DNA of 12,264 nucleotides, taken from contig DFJS01000047.1 of assembly GCA_002373165.1 (NCBI GenBank), forward strand, positions 1 through 12,264, given 5' to 3'. The DNA is from Ruminococcus sp. UBA3665 (GTDB lineage Bacteria; Bacillota; Clostridia; Oscillospirales; Ruminococcaceae). This document shows, piece by piece, positions 1-7,060 of the stretch (positions are counted from its first letter, which is position 1; each line of letters opens with the position of its first letter). The notes beneath the pieces were generated by a model. It did no database searches, had not been told where the DNA came from, and was given only the letters and a program-made list of their open reading frames with translations. The translations under genes were made by a program, and so were the position numbers.

Positions 1-2
1 TG

Positions 3-881
3 ACCGACAGCGGCGGATTTCAGGTATTTTCTCTGGCAAAGCTGCGTAAAATCAAAGAAGAAGGGGTTTATTTCCAGTCACATCTGGACGGGTCAAGATT
101 ATTTATTTCGCCGGAAGTCAGTATGCAGATTCAGTCCAATTTAGGTTCTACCATCGCGATGGCCTTTGATGAATGTGTCGAGAATCCTGCGCCGTATGAC
201 TATTCCGCCAGATCGTGCGAACGCACTACCCGCTGGCTGATCCGGAGTAAAGCCGAAATGCAGAGACTGAATGCTCTGGAAGATACTATCAATCAGAAAC
301 AGTTATTATTCGGCATCAATCAGGGCTGTACGTTTGAAAAATTAAGAATCGAACACATGCAGGCCATTGCAGAACTCGATCTGGACGGCTACGCCGTCGG
401 AGGTCTCGCCGTCGGCGAACCTACTGAGGATATGTACAGAATTCTGGATACGGTCGTGCCGCATATGCCTGCCGATAAGCCGCGCTATCTGATGGGAGTC
501 GGAACGCCGTCGAATATTATCGAAGCCGTCGCGCGGGGTATTGATATGTTCGACTGCGTGATGCCTACCCGGAACGCCCGGCACGGAACTATCTTTACAT
601 GGGCCGGTATGCGCCATATGAAAAATCAGACGTATCAGACAGACCCCCGGCCTATGGATGAAGCCTGTTCCTGCCCGGCCTGCCGGAATTTTTCCAGAGC
701 CTATGTGCGCCATCTGTTCAAAGCCGGAGAAATGCTCGCCGGAAGACTGACGGTTATTCATAATCTGTATTTCTATAATACATTGGCCGAAAAAATACGG
801 GAAGCAATCGAACAGAATCAGTTTGAAGCCTTCCGTGCAGAATATTCCGGAAAACTGGCAAAAAAAGCCCCTGATGATTAA
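3..881 (+). CDS. tgt: Queuine tRNA-ribosyltransferase (tRNA-guanine transglycosylase), 5'-truncated
   Basis: The enzyme exchanges guanine-34 of tRNAs with GUN anticodons for preQ1, a step of queuosine synthesis in the cytoplasm. The frame is open from the first bases, so the gene starts outside the window; 292 residues are visible and, from the usual family length of about 375, roughly 85 are missing. Seen near the start is TDSGGFQ, the conserved motif carrying the active-site Asp. Further on are the base-binding stretches GINQG and YAVGGLAVGE, then MFDCVMPTR (about residue 182-190), whose Asp is the family's catalytic nucleophile. The zinc site is CSCPAC (Cys222, 224, 227) plus His253 in VIHNLYFY. 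All key residues are present, so the enzyme should be active. mntP follows 31 bases after the stop and is probably co-transcribed. The ATG at 123 is internal and is not the start. Confidence 0.96.
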   Translation, partial: TDSGGFQVFSLAKLRKIKEEGVYFQSHLDGSRLFISPEVSMQIQSNLGSTIAMAFDECVENPAPYDYSARSCERTTRWLIRSKAEMQRLNALEDTINQKQLLFGINQGCTFEKLRIEHMQAIAELDLDGYAVGGLAVGEPTEDMYRILDTVVPHMPADKPRYLMGVGTPSNIIEAVARGIDMFDCVMPTRNARHGTIFTWAGMRHMKNQTYQTDPRPMDEACSCPACRNFSRAYVRHLFKAGEMLAGRLTVIHNLYFYNTLAEKIREAIEQNQFEAFRAEYSGKLAKKAPDD

Positions 882-912
882 AAAATCCAAATCAGAGAGG
901 ATGCCTGTTTCT

Positions 913-1482
913 ATGAATCTGATCGAAATTTTTCTGACTGCCGTCGGCCTGTCGATGGATGCCTTCGCGGTATCGGTCACAAACGGCCTGTGCTGTGCCA
1001 ATCCGGAAAAGAAAAATGCTCTCCGGATCGGGCTGTGCTTCGGACTGTTTCAGGGGCTGATGCCGCTGACCGGTTTTTTCCTGGGCAAGGCTTTTGAACA
1101 GTATATCACAGCTGTGGATCATTATATTGCCCTGATTCTGCTGGGATATATCGGCGGCAAGATGATTTTCGATGCCGTAAAGGAATCCCGTCAGGGCGAA
1201 ACGGAATCTTATGTGCTGACAGCAAAACTGCTGTTTTTGCAGGGAATTGCTACCAGCATCGATGCGCTGGCTGTAGGTGTGAGTTTCGCCGCACTTGCGA
1301 ATATTCATATTTTTTATGCCGCGGCCGAAATCGCTGTAATTACCTGTATTCTGTCGCTGATTGGCGTACGGTTCGGGAAACAGTTCGGCACAAAGCTGGG
1401 AAGCCGCGCACAGCTGACCGGCGGTTTGATTCTGATCTGTTTGGGATTGAAAATTTTTATCGAACACATGTTTTTTTCTTAA
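913..1482 (+). CDS. mntP: Putative manganese efflux pump MntP
   Basis: MntP proteins export Mn2+ across the cytoplasmic membrane and protect against manganese excess. The 189-residue product matches the usual family length (about 185-190). It is very hydrophobic, with about six membrane segments in two related halves. Each half opens with the family signature: GLSMDAFAVSV (Asp16) and GIATSIDALAVGVSF (Asp117). These intramembrane acidic residues are needed for transport in the family. I chose the ATG at 913 because the ribosome site AGAGAGG (894-900) directly abuts the in-frame ATG at 901, leaving no spacing, but sits 12 bases before 913; the protein then begins MNLIEIFLTAVGLSMDAF as in homologues. 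The gene follows tgt by 31 bases and precedes the acetyltransferase by 21, so it is probably the middle gene of a transcript. I see no manganese riboswitch ahead of it. Confidence 0.93.
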   Translation: MNLIEIFLTAVGLSMDAFAVSVTNGLCCANPEKKNALRIGLCFGLFQGLMPLTGFFLGKAFEQYITAVDHYIALILLGYIGGKMIFDAVKESRQGETESYVLTAKLLFLQGIATSIDALAVGVSFAALANIHIFYAAAEIAVITCILSLIGVRFGKQFGTKLGSRAQLTGGLILICLGLKIFIEHMFFS

Positions 1483-1503
1483 CCCGGAAAGGAGTTTTTC
1501 ATC

Positions 1504-1992
1504 ATGAGCGAAATAATCCGTACTGCCAGACCTGAAGACCTTGAACAGCTTGCCGCTGTCGAAAGCATATGCTTTCCGCCCGAAGAAGCGGCCAGTGCCG
1601 AAAAAATCAAAAGCAGAATTGCCGTATTTCCGGAGCATTTTCTCGTTCTTGTGAAAGAAAATCAAATTGTCGGATTTATCAACGGTCTGGTGTACGCCTC
1701 GCCTGTGCTGCTGGATGAGATGTTCGATAATGCCGCCATGCATGACGAATCCGGGGCATATCAGATGATTCTCAGCCTTGCAGTATCGCCGGAATACCGG
1801 CATAAGGGATACGGGACAAAATTATTGCAGGCTCTGACGGCACTGGCAGAATCTCAGCACAGAAAAGGCATCACGCTGACCTGCAAAGAATCGCTGATCA
1901 GCTTCTATGCACAGTCCGGCTTTGTGAATCAGGGCAGATCGGCTTCTGTGCACGGCGGCTTTGAATGGTACGAAATGCGCCGGATGTTCTGA
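1504..1992 (+). CDS. GNAT-family N-acetyltransferase
   Basis: A 162-residue cytoplasmic protein of the Gcn5-related acetyltransferase fold, which transfers acetyl from acetyl-CoA to an amine. The acetyl-CoA pyrophosphate-binding motif A is clear at residues 92-108 (LAVSPEYRHKGYGTKLL, the R/Q-x-x-G-x-G/A loop). The following stretch SFYAQSGF (133-140) places Tyr135 where many family members have their general acid. The N-terminal part (IRTARPEDLEQLAAVE) is the usual first strand and helix. The overall pattern resembles the arylalkylamine-type bacterial GNATs, but the substrate cannot be told from sequence. The start is well supported by AAAGGAG (1488-1494) nine bases upstream. It is probably the last gene of the tgt-mntP transcript, as a hairpin with a T-run follows about 27 bases after the stop. 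No functional link to its neighbours is evident. Confidence 0.9.
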   Translation: MSEIIRTARPEDLEQLAAVESICFPPEEAASAEKIKSRIAVFPEHFLVLVKENQIVGFINGLVYASPVLLDEMFDNAAMHDESGAYQMILSLAVSPEYRHKGYGTKLLQALTALAESQHRKGITLTCKESLISFYAQSGFVNQGRSASVHGGFEWYEMRRMF

Positions 1993-2019
1993 ATTTTTAT
2001 GCAAAATATTAAGAAAGAC

Positions 2020-2042
2020 AAAGCAAGAAAAATTGCTTTTTT
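2020..2042 (+). terminator. Weak intrinsic terminator after the GNAT gene
   Basis: AAAGCAA (2020-2026) can pair with TTGCTTT (2033-2039) around a six-base A-rich loop, followed by more T (2040-2042). The position just after the acetyltransferase stop fits the end of the tgt-mntP-GNAT transcript. The stem is short with only two G-C pairs, so termination may be partial and some reading into the next gene is likely. Confidence 0.5.
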
Positions 2043-2085
2043 AATACCTGACGGAAGATGAAAAATTAACAAAGAGGGGATGTTT

Positions 2086-2784
2086 ATGGTCTGGAGAGCC
2101 AATATTGCACAAATTGTGCTGGTAGTCATTCTGGTGCCGCTGTTCTGCCTGCCGTTCCGGGCATTGCTGGCGGGATCGGATCCGTATAATATGCTGATTG
2201 CCTTTCAGGAAATCGACTGGTTCAAATACATTGCAGAAGTTATTCAGGATGCCCAGCAGGGATTTTCTGCCGCCAATCAGAAAGGTTCGTTTTGGGAAGT
2301 ACTGAATAAAATGATCTATGCCGGCATGGGGCAGTCTGTCATCGGCGGACTGTGCGTACTGCTGTGCTTTAATATCTGGGAGATGATTCCCGTCATCAAG
2401 GGCATTCTGCCGATTATTCCGGCAGCATTTTCCACTCTGCTGGGCTGTATTTTCCTGGCAGAACAGGAACAGGGTATGCCGATTGATAATATTATTTCTG
2501 TTCTGCTTTTTGTCAATATTGGTTTTCTGATTTTCCGGAACTGGCACGATCTGCGGCAAAATGATCTGACAGATTTCGCAGTGCTGATTGTCAAAGGCGG
2601 GTTGTCGCTGCTGTTTAATACAGTTATTTCCAATACGATTTCCGTCGTATTCTGTACTATTGCCATGCTGTGGTCAGGAAGAATTCAGGGCTTGTTTCCG
2701 CTGCTGCTGATATCTTTCATGAGTATCTGCGCAATTGTGCTGATTTTTATAGAACGGCTTTTCGGCAAATCGTTTGAAAACTGA
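2086..2784 (+). CDS. Multi-pass membrane protein of unknown function
   Basis: I do not recognise a family. The 232-residue product has a hydrophobic segment at about 8-28, then a more polar, probably non-cytoplasmic stretch at 30-80 with several aromatic and acidic residues (DPYNML, QEIDWFKYIAEVIQD). Further hydrophobic segments lie at about 83-97, 103-124, 135-151, 170-196 and 201-223, suggesting six membrane passes. There is no ATPase, transporter or protease motif and no cleavable lipoprotein box. I chose ATG 2086 because the ribosome site AGAGGGG (2073-2079) touches the in-frame ATG at 2080 with no gap, but lies six bases from 2086. The gene stands between the weak terminator after the acetyltransferase and a convergent MATE gene. 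I see no convincing own promoter, so it may depend on readthrough. Its real existence is well supported by length, ribosome site and hydrophobic periodicity; its role is open. Confidence 0.82.
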   Translation: MVWRANIAQIVLVVILVPLFCLPFRALLAGSDPYNMLIAFQEIDWFKYIAEVIQDAQQGFSAANQKGSFWEVLNKMIYAGMGQSVIGGLCVLLCFNIWEMIPVIKGILPIIPAAFSTLLGCIFLAEQEQGMPIDNIISVLLFVNIGFLIFRNWHDLRQNDLTDFAVLIVKGGLSLLFNTVISNTISVVFCTIAMLWSGRIQGLFPLLLISFMSICAIVLIFIERLFGKSFEN

Positions 2785-2792
2785 TAAAAAAT

Positions 2793-2823
2793 CCCCCTCA
2801 CAGATTTTTACTCTGTGAGGGGG
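2793..2823 (-). terminator. Strong intrinsic terminator between convergent genes
   Basis: CCCCCTCACAGA (2793-2804) pairs perfectly with TCTGTGAGGGGG (2812-2823), a 12-bp GC-rich stem with a seven-base loop. On the minus strand it is followed by a run of T (plus-strand A 2786-2791) and begins five bases after the MATE stop codon, so it mainly ends the MATE transcript. The plus-strand side lacks a good T-run, but the stem may also slow transcription arriving from the convergent membrane-protein gene. Confidence 0.92.
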
Positions 2824-2828
2824 TCTGC

Positions 2829-4235
2829 TTATGCCGGCAGAAGCTTGTGAGACAAAGCGGAAACTTTCTTTTTGTAAATGCGTTTCAGCAGAACTGCCCC
2901 GACAATCGCCGTGCCAAGCTCTGCAATCAGGAACGCGCTCCAGACAAGCCAGGTTCTGCCGGGATTCTGCTCTGCCATGTGCGCGAATACAAGTACAGGC
3001 GGAAAAATCAGCACCAGCTGCCGCAACAGGGAAATCACCAGCGATTCTATACCGCCATCCAGTGCCTGATAAATTCCCTGAAAGGCAATATTCGCTCCTG
3101 CAAAGACAAAGCTGAGAGAAATCAGACGCATGGCACTGATGAATAATTCAGCCGTATCGCCTGCCATGCCGAACAGATGCGCAAATGCTCCGGCGGAGAG
3201 TTCTGCGGCGGCAGTTCCGGTCAGCATCAGAATCGCTGTGTACAGCAGTCCGCATTGAATGCCCTCCTGGATTCGCTCTTTGTTCCCGGAACCGTGATTG
3301 AATGCAATCACAGGAGTCAGTGCATCCCGGAGTCCGAACGCTGCGAATAATACAAACTGCTGGATTTTGTAATACATGCCGTAGGCTGTCTGCATCGGAA
3401 CGCTGATTCTGACAAGAATCAGATTCAGACCGTATGTCATGAACGACATCAGTGCCTGTGCAATAATCGCCGGAAGGCCGATCTGATAAATTTCCCGGAT
3501 TATCTGCATATCCGGTTTCAGATAAGCAGCAGCATTCGGGATTTCCTGATTTTTCCGGAAATGAAAGAATAAACCCAGTCCGGCAGAGACAATCTGTCCG
3601 ATGACTGTCGCCAGAGCTGCGCCTTTTACGCCCAGTTCCGGACAGCCGAGCCAGCCGTAAATCATAATCGGATCCAGAATAATATTGATGACAGCTCCGG
3701 CAATCTGTGCAATAGTCGAGTACAGCGAGTTTCCGGTCGCCTGCAATAATTTTTCGGCAATTGAGAAAATAACAATTCCGAATGAACAGGTACAGCAGAT
3801 TCTCAGATAAGAAACAGCCATCTCCAGCGTAACGGCAGTTGTTTCGGCCGATGCCTGCGACTGCACATAGGGCTTTGCTCCGAACAGTCCGAATAATACG
3901 AACAGGATGAACATCACGCCTGCCAGAAAAAAGGCATTGCCGGCAGCTTTTCCGGCTTTTTCGGGATTTTTCTGTCCCAGGCATTTCGAGACAAGCGCAT
4001 TCATGCCGACTCCTGTCCCGATGCCGAATGCAACCATCAGCATCTGTGCCGGAAAGACCAGTGTCAGCGCATTGGCGGCATCAGAGCCGGTATTTTTCAT
4101 ATTCGCGACAAATGCGCTGTCAACAATGTTGTAGACTGCCTGCAAAATCATGGAAAGAATCATAGGCGTGCCCATGTGCAGCAGTAATTTCGGCACGGGC
4201 ATCACGGCCATTTTGTTGGGAGTTTGGGTTTGCAA
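2829..4235 (-). CDS. MATE-family multidrug/toxin efflux transporter
   Basis: A cation-coupled exporter of the MATE family in the cytoplasmic membrane. From the proposed TTG start it has 468 residues, the usual length, with about twelve hydrophobic segments. Family features are visible at the N-terminus (PKLLLHMGTPMILSMILQAV then YNIVDSAFV) and in GIGTGVGMNALVSKCLGQKN, with the corresponding second-half stretch GLRDALTPVIAFNHGSGN. It resembles the MepA-like group of Firmicutes. The start TTG (4235-4233) lies six bases after the ribosome site AAAGAGGTG (plus 4242-4250). The frame can be extended to an ATG at 4283, but that codon lies inside a leader hairpin, has no ribosome site, and would add 16 residues unlike the family. 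The gene has its own promoter and an attenuator-like leader, so expression is probably inducible. The substrate cannot be predicted from sequence. Confidence 0.93.
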   Translation of the reverse strand: MQTQTPNKMAVMPVPKLLLHMGTPMILSMILQAVYNIVDSAFVANMKNTGSDAANALTLVFPAQMLMVAFGIGTGVGMNALVSKCLGQKNPEKAGKAAGNAFFLAGVMFILFVLFGLFGAKPYVQSQASAETTAVTLEMAVSYLRICCTCSFGIVIFSIAEKLLQATGNSLYSTIAQIAGAVINIILDPIMIYGWLGCPELGVKGAALATVIGQIVSAGLGLFFHFRKNQEIPNAAAYLKPDMQIIREIYQIGLPAIIAQALMSFMTYGLNLILVRISVPMQTAYGMYYKIQQFVLFAAFGLRDALTPVIAFNHGSGNKERIQEGIQCGLLYTAILMLTGTAAAELSAGAFAHLFGMAGDTAELFISAMRLISLSFVFAGANIAFQGIYQALDGGIESLVISLLRQLVLIFPPVLVFAHMAEQNPGRTWLVWSAFLIAELGTAIVGAVLLKRIYKKKVSALSHKLLPA

Positions 4236-4264
4236 AAAAAACACCTCTTTCAGAAAAATAAAAA

Positions 4265-4316
4265 AATCGTGCAGAAAGCGCATAATCTGGAGTTACGCTT
4301 TCGCTGCACGATTATG
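4265..4316 (-). promoter_or_regulatory. Attenuator-like leader RNA of the MATE gene (candidate riboswitch)
   Basis: On the minus strand the predicted 5' end of the transcript (about 4315) runs straight into a long hairpin. The arm at plus 4296-4313 pairs with 4265-4280: ten pairs plus six pairs, separated by a two-base CG bulge, with a 15-base loop. A T-rich run follows directly (plus A-rich 4253-4264), giving an intrinsic terminator between promoter and ribosome site. A competing hairpin can form: CATAATC at the very 5' end (plus 4310-4316) with GATTATG (plus 4281-4287), seven pairs; it uses the same AATC bases as the foot of the terminator. This mutually exclusive layout is what transcription attenuators and termination-type riboswitches show. 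I cannot assign a ligand or a known RNA class. Confidence 0.65.
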
Positions 4317-4321
4317 ATTTT

Positions 4322-4350
4322 ATTATAGCAGATTCTTCCGGGTTTTGCAA
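4322..4350 (-). promoter_or_regulatory. Sigma-A-type promoter of the MATE gene
   Basis: Minus strand: -35 TTGCAA (4345-4350), a 17-base spacer, and -10 TATAAT (4322-4327) preceded by TGC, an extended -10. The predicted start of transcription is near 4315, immediately before the leader hairpin. The near-consensus strength fits control by attenuation downstream rather than by a weak promoter. Confidence 0.85.
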
Positions 4351-4376
4351 GGGACGTTCTGCACAAAGATTTTGAA

Positions 4377-4395
4377 AAAAATCAGCCAGATTTTT
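4377..4395 (-). terminator. Possible weak terminator after the dnaC-like gene
   Basis: Minus strand, overlapping the stop codon: AAAAATC (plus 4389-4395) could pair with GATTTTT (plus 4377-4383) around a five-base loop, with T bases following. The stem has one G-C pair only, so it is unlikely to stop all transcripts. Some of the long operon may therefore read into the MATE leader. No better terminator is visible in 4284-4393. Confidence 0.3.
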
Positions 4396-5377
4396 ACAGA
4401 TACTGACTGCTGCGGCGTTCTTTCATTTTCAGCATACGGATATCTTCGCCCATCAGTTCCCACACCTGATAAACCGCACAGAGCCGGGACATAATGCGTT
4501 CGTCATACTGTTCTTCCAGTTTTCCGGGAGTCAGGTTTGTGCTGATAATCGTCGGCAGATTTCTGTTCAGCCGGGTATTGATCAGATTGTAAATGACAGA
4601 ATCTGTAAAAGAAGTCTGGAATTCTGTGCCCAGATCGTCCATGACAAGCAGTTCGGCATCAAGAAGCAGTTTGAGCGTATTGATATCAGATTTTTCTCTG
4701 TTGAAGTGTTCCTGTTCAATCTGGGATGTCAGATTGCCGACAGAATCGTAAATGACTTCGTAGCCCTGCCGGAGCACTTCTGTGACGATGGAAAGCGAAA
4801 GATGCGTTTTGCCTACGCCGACTTCGCCGTAAAGCAGAAGGCTGGGAGCATGTGCCGTAAAGTTCCGGGCATATTGTATGCAGTAATCCAGAGTTTTTTT
4901 CATTTTGGCATAGCAGTCCACAGTTTCGCCCTTGGTGTTGGATTTGGTCAGGCCGCGGTAATATTCCAGCGAAAACTGGTCGAAACTGCGCAGCTGCAAC
5001 TGTGTGTTCCTGTTCAGAGTTTCTACGCTGAGAGAGGCAATTTCTTTTTCCAGACAGGTGCAGTAACGCCCCTGGAAATAGCCTGTATCCTGACAGTAAG
5101 GGCAGGTGTAATGCATATCCAGATAATCTTCCGGGTAGCCGTGTGTCACCAGCAGCTGACGGGCATACCGCTGTGCCTGAAGATTCTGCTGGCGAATTTT
5201 ATCAATTTTTTCGCCGTGCAGAATCCGGGATGCCGTCTGTGCCATTTGAAAATTAATCTCGGCAAGTTCCGGGATAACTGTATTGATTTCCTGAAAACGG
5301 CGTTCATTTTCGGCAGATGCATGAAGCCGCCGGGAATGGATTTCATTCATGGCTTTCTGAAAAACAGACTGATTCAT
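4394..5377 (-). CDS. dnaC: DnaC/DnaI-like replicative helicase loader ATPase
   Basis: A 327-residue cytoplasmic AAA+ ATPase of the DnaC/IstB group that in Firmicutes loads the DnaB-type helicase onto origin DNA. Visible in order: an N-terminal helical region rich in charged and Gln residues (1-85), a zinc-finger-like cluster (Cys92, Cys95, Cys106, Cys108), Walker A GEVGVGKT (184-191), Walker B LLVMDD (243-248), sensor-1 STN (279-281) and the arginine in MSRL (Arg298). All catalytic residues are intact. The N-terminal cysteine cluster resembles that of the Firmicutes DnaI type. The start has AGAAAGGA upstream, with seven bases to the ATG. It lies 14 bases after dnaD, the usual clostridial pairing of primosome genes, which argues for the host helicase loader rather than an IS21 IstB; no transposase gene is near. 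It appears to be the last gene of the operon. Confidence 0.93.
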   Translation of the reverse strand: MNQSVFQKAMNEIHSRRLHASAENERRFQEINTVIPELAEINFQMAQTASRILHGEKIDKIRQQNLQAQRYARQLLVTHGYPEDYLDMHYTCPYCQDTGYFQGRYCTCLEKEIASLSVETLNRNTQLQLRSFDQFSLEYYRGLTKSNTKGETVDCYAKMKKTLDYCIQYARNFTAHAPSLLLYGEVGVGKTHLSLSIVTEVLRQGYEVIYDSVGNLTSQIEQEHFNREKSDINTLKLLLDAELLVMDDLGTEFQTSFTDSVIYNLINTRLNRNLPTIISTNLTPGKLEEQYDERIMSRLCAVYQVWELMGEDIRMLKMKERRSSQYL

Positions 5378-5391
5378 AGTATCATCCTTTC

Positions 5392-6450
5392 TTAATTGAC
5401 CAGATCCAGATATTTATTGATTTTTTCTTTTCGCTTTTGTTTTTCCTCGTCGGATTCGTCAGCATGTTTTTTCTTTTTGCCCTTGCGTTTTTTGGCCTCT
5501 TCTTCTTCATGTCTGCGGCGTTCTTCCTTGGCCTCTTCCAGCGTGGTGATATTTTTATCTTTCCAGCCTTGCAGGACTTTGTCGATATATTTGAAATTAA
5601 CATCGTGTGTGCGGTCTACTGCACAGTTTCTGGCATAGCGGAGCAGTTCTTCAGAGAAATTCCAATACTGCCATTTTTTAATCATCTCAATCTGGCTTTC
5701 AGAAGGCACAACCGCCTGCGGCAGCTGAAACAGCCGGAGAATATAATTCTGAAATGTATAGAATTCCATCAGACGGCTGACTTTTTCGCGGGCGGCTTCC
5801 GGCGTGACAATGCCGTTCTGCCACCAGGATTCTGCAATGCTGTTGAGATATTTTGTGTTGATCATTTCGCGCGTATCCAGACAATACTGGAACAGAATCT
5901 GAATTACTTCTGCCGGAAGCTCCAGATAACTGTACATCCAGACAATGGAGTCCATCTGGACGGTATTCAGCGGACGGCGGTAATATTTTTCCTCTGCCGT
6001 GCGGAGCAGTTTTTCCAGTTCCGGCGATGCGGCAATCATTTCCCGTATGCTTTCATGAGATAAGAAATGAAACAGGTCTGTCGAATCTGCTTTTTTCTGT
6101 TTTGGTTTAGGAGGTTCGGGAGCAGGAGACTGTTCCGGCGCAGGCACGGGAAAAGGCATATCGGCGGCCGGAAGCAGAACAGGTTCAGCCGGGAATAGTT
6201 CCAGCTGTTTTTCCTCGGTTTTGTCTTCCAGAATATTGAACTGCATCCAGAACGAAAAGGCTTCCTTTGCCTGTTCTTCTGAAATGCGCAGAAATGCCGC
6301 CGCCTGACCGGGTGTGATCTGCCTGTCCGGATAACGCAGCAGATACAGCAGAACTTTTAGATGATTCTCTTTTGCCGCCTTAATCAGATTATCTACTACT
6401 GCCGAGGGAACTGAAAAGGCATGAAAGCCAAAATTAACTTGATATTCCAT
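5392..6450 (-). CDS. dnaD: DnaD-domain primosome protein
   Basis: A 352-residue DNA replication initiation protein of the DnaD/DnaB family, which remodels origin DNA and helps recruit the helicase loader. The N-terminal part (about 15-75) looks like the winged-helix DnaD_N domain, with LRISEEQAKEAFSFW as a recognition-helix region. A proline-rich linker follows (about 87-117, PVPAPEQSPAPEPPKPKQKK). Two DnaD-type motifs are then visible: Tyr201-x3-Ile-x3-Trp209 and Tyr288-x3-Val-x3-Trp296, suggesting two tandem C-terminal modules. The tail (303-345) is extremely rich in Lys, Arg and Glu (RRRHEEEEAKKRKGKKKKH) and may bind DNA or act as a coil. An AGGAG overlaps the stop of the preceding gene, 12 bases before the ATG. 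The helicase-loader gene follows 14 bases later. Confidence 0.9.
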   Translation of the reverse strand: MEYQVNFGFHAFSVPSAVVDNLIKAAKENHLKVLLYLLRYPDRQITPGQAAAFLRISEEQAKEAFSFWMQFNILEDKTEEKQLELFPAEPVLLPAADMPFPVPAPEQSPAPEPPKPKQKKADSTDLFHFLSHESIREMIAASPELEKLLRTAEEKYYRRPLNTVQMDSIVWMYSYLELPAEVIQILFQYCLDTREMINTKYLNSIAESWWQNGIVTPEAAREKVSRLMEFYTFQNYILRLFQLPQAVVPSESQIEMIKKWQYWNFSEELLRYARNCAVDRTHDVNFKYIDKVLQGWKDKNITTLEEAKEERRRHEEEEAKKRKGKKKKHADESDEEKQKRKEKINKYLDLVN

Positions 6451-6459
6451 AAATGCAGT

Positions 6460-7026
6460 TTACTCCTGAATCGAGGTTTCGACAAAATTCTTGTCAGCCG
6501 CCCTGTAGCCTTCCATTCCCAGCAGCGAAGAGACAAGCCGGATGACTGCATGAAGAGTAAACCCGATGCCAATTATCCGGACAGTATCTTCCATTACAGC
6601 AGTCGGCCTTGTCATGACAAAAATCGAAAGCAGTGCGCTCGCCACACAAAGCACAAAGCCAATCCACCATTTCGGAACATCATGACGGAATACAAAATTC
6701 CTGTACATGCCCGAAATCGAACCAAGCAGAATCCAGCCCCCGAACAGAATCGGAATCAGGATTTTCAGCGCAATCGGAATGACTTCCAGCAGAATGCCTG
6801 CAATCAGAAACAGTATGCCGTAAATGATATTCTGTGAAGAACGCAGTTTCGGAATCAGACACAGCAATAGCAGAACCGCGCCTGCCGCACAGCAGATGAT
6901 GCCGATCGTACGGCAGGTGGCTGTAATAATATCCGGCTTCGCCGTGAAAACAATGCCTGCCGCCAGGGTGAGGATTGAAAATAAATTAGTGTACCAGAAT
7001 GTTTTCCAGTTGATTTTTCTGAACAT
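6460..7026 (-). CDS. DUF308/HdeD-like small membrane protein
   Basis: A 188-residue, very hydrophobic protein with about six membrane helices arranged as three hairpins (about 12-30, 38-57, 66-84, 87-107, 120-140, 148-168). The alternating pattern of Gly-rich helices (LAAGIVFTAKPD, IIYGILFLIAGILLEVIP, ILFGGWILLGSISGMYR) is typical of the DUF308 short-repeat family that includes HdeD. Only general roles in the cell envelope are known for that family; no catalytic motif is present. The start is supported by AAGGAG nine bases upstream. It sits 34 bases after the transglutaminase gene and nine bases before dnaD, inside the operon. Whether it belongs with the envelope genes upstream or the replication genes downstream cannot be told. 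The assignment to DUF308 rests on hydrophobic pattern and resemblance, so it is moderate. Confidence 0.75.
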   Translation of the reverse strand: MFRKINWKTFWYTNLFSILTLAAGIVFTAKPDIITATCRTIGIICCAAGAVLLLLCLIPKLRSSQNIIYGILFLIAGILLEVIPIALKILIPILFGGWILLGSISGMYRNFVFRHDVPKWWIGFVLCVASALLSIFVMTRPTAVMEDTVRIIGIGFTLHAVIRLVSSLLGMEGYRAADKNFVETSIQE

Positions 7027-7060
7027 GAAAGATCACTCCTTATCTGAAAATTTTATTTTT

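Noticed and set aside
881..912. Possible manganese (yybP-ykoY) riboswitch ahead of mntP
   Set aside because: Only 31 bases separate tgt and mntP, which is too short for that RNA, and no conserved hairpins are visible.
892..1803. Long open reading frame of about 300 codons on the minus strand across mntP and the GNAT gene
   Set aside because: It lies antisense to two genes with clear family motifs, has no ribosome site and its translation is low-complexity in His, Gln and Phe, typical of a reverse-frame shadow.
1993..2085. Possible promoter for the unknown membrane protein
   Set aside because: A TTGCTT at 2033 lies in the terminator stem and no TATAAT-like box is found at a proper distance, so I do not call a promoter.
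3148..3984. Open frame of 278 codons on the minus strand inside the MATE gene
   Set aside because: It is a shifted frame of the MATE gene, rich in Arg, Ser and Cys, with no membrane segments and no ribosome site.
4394..5377. IstB of an IS21-type insertion sequence
   Set aside because: The ATPase resembles IstB in its core, but the cysteine cluster, the dnaD gene next to it and the absence of a transposase or terminal repeats favour the host helicase loader.
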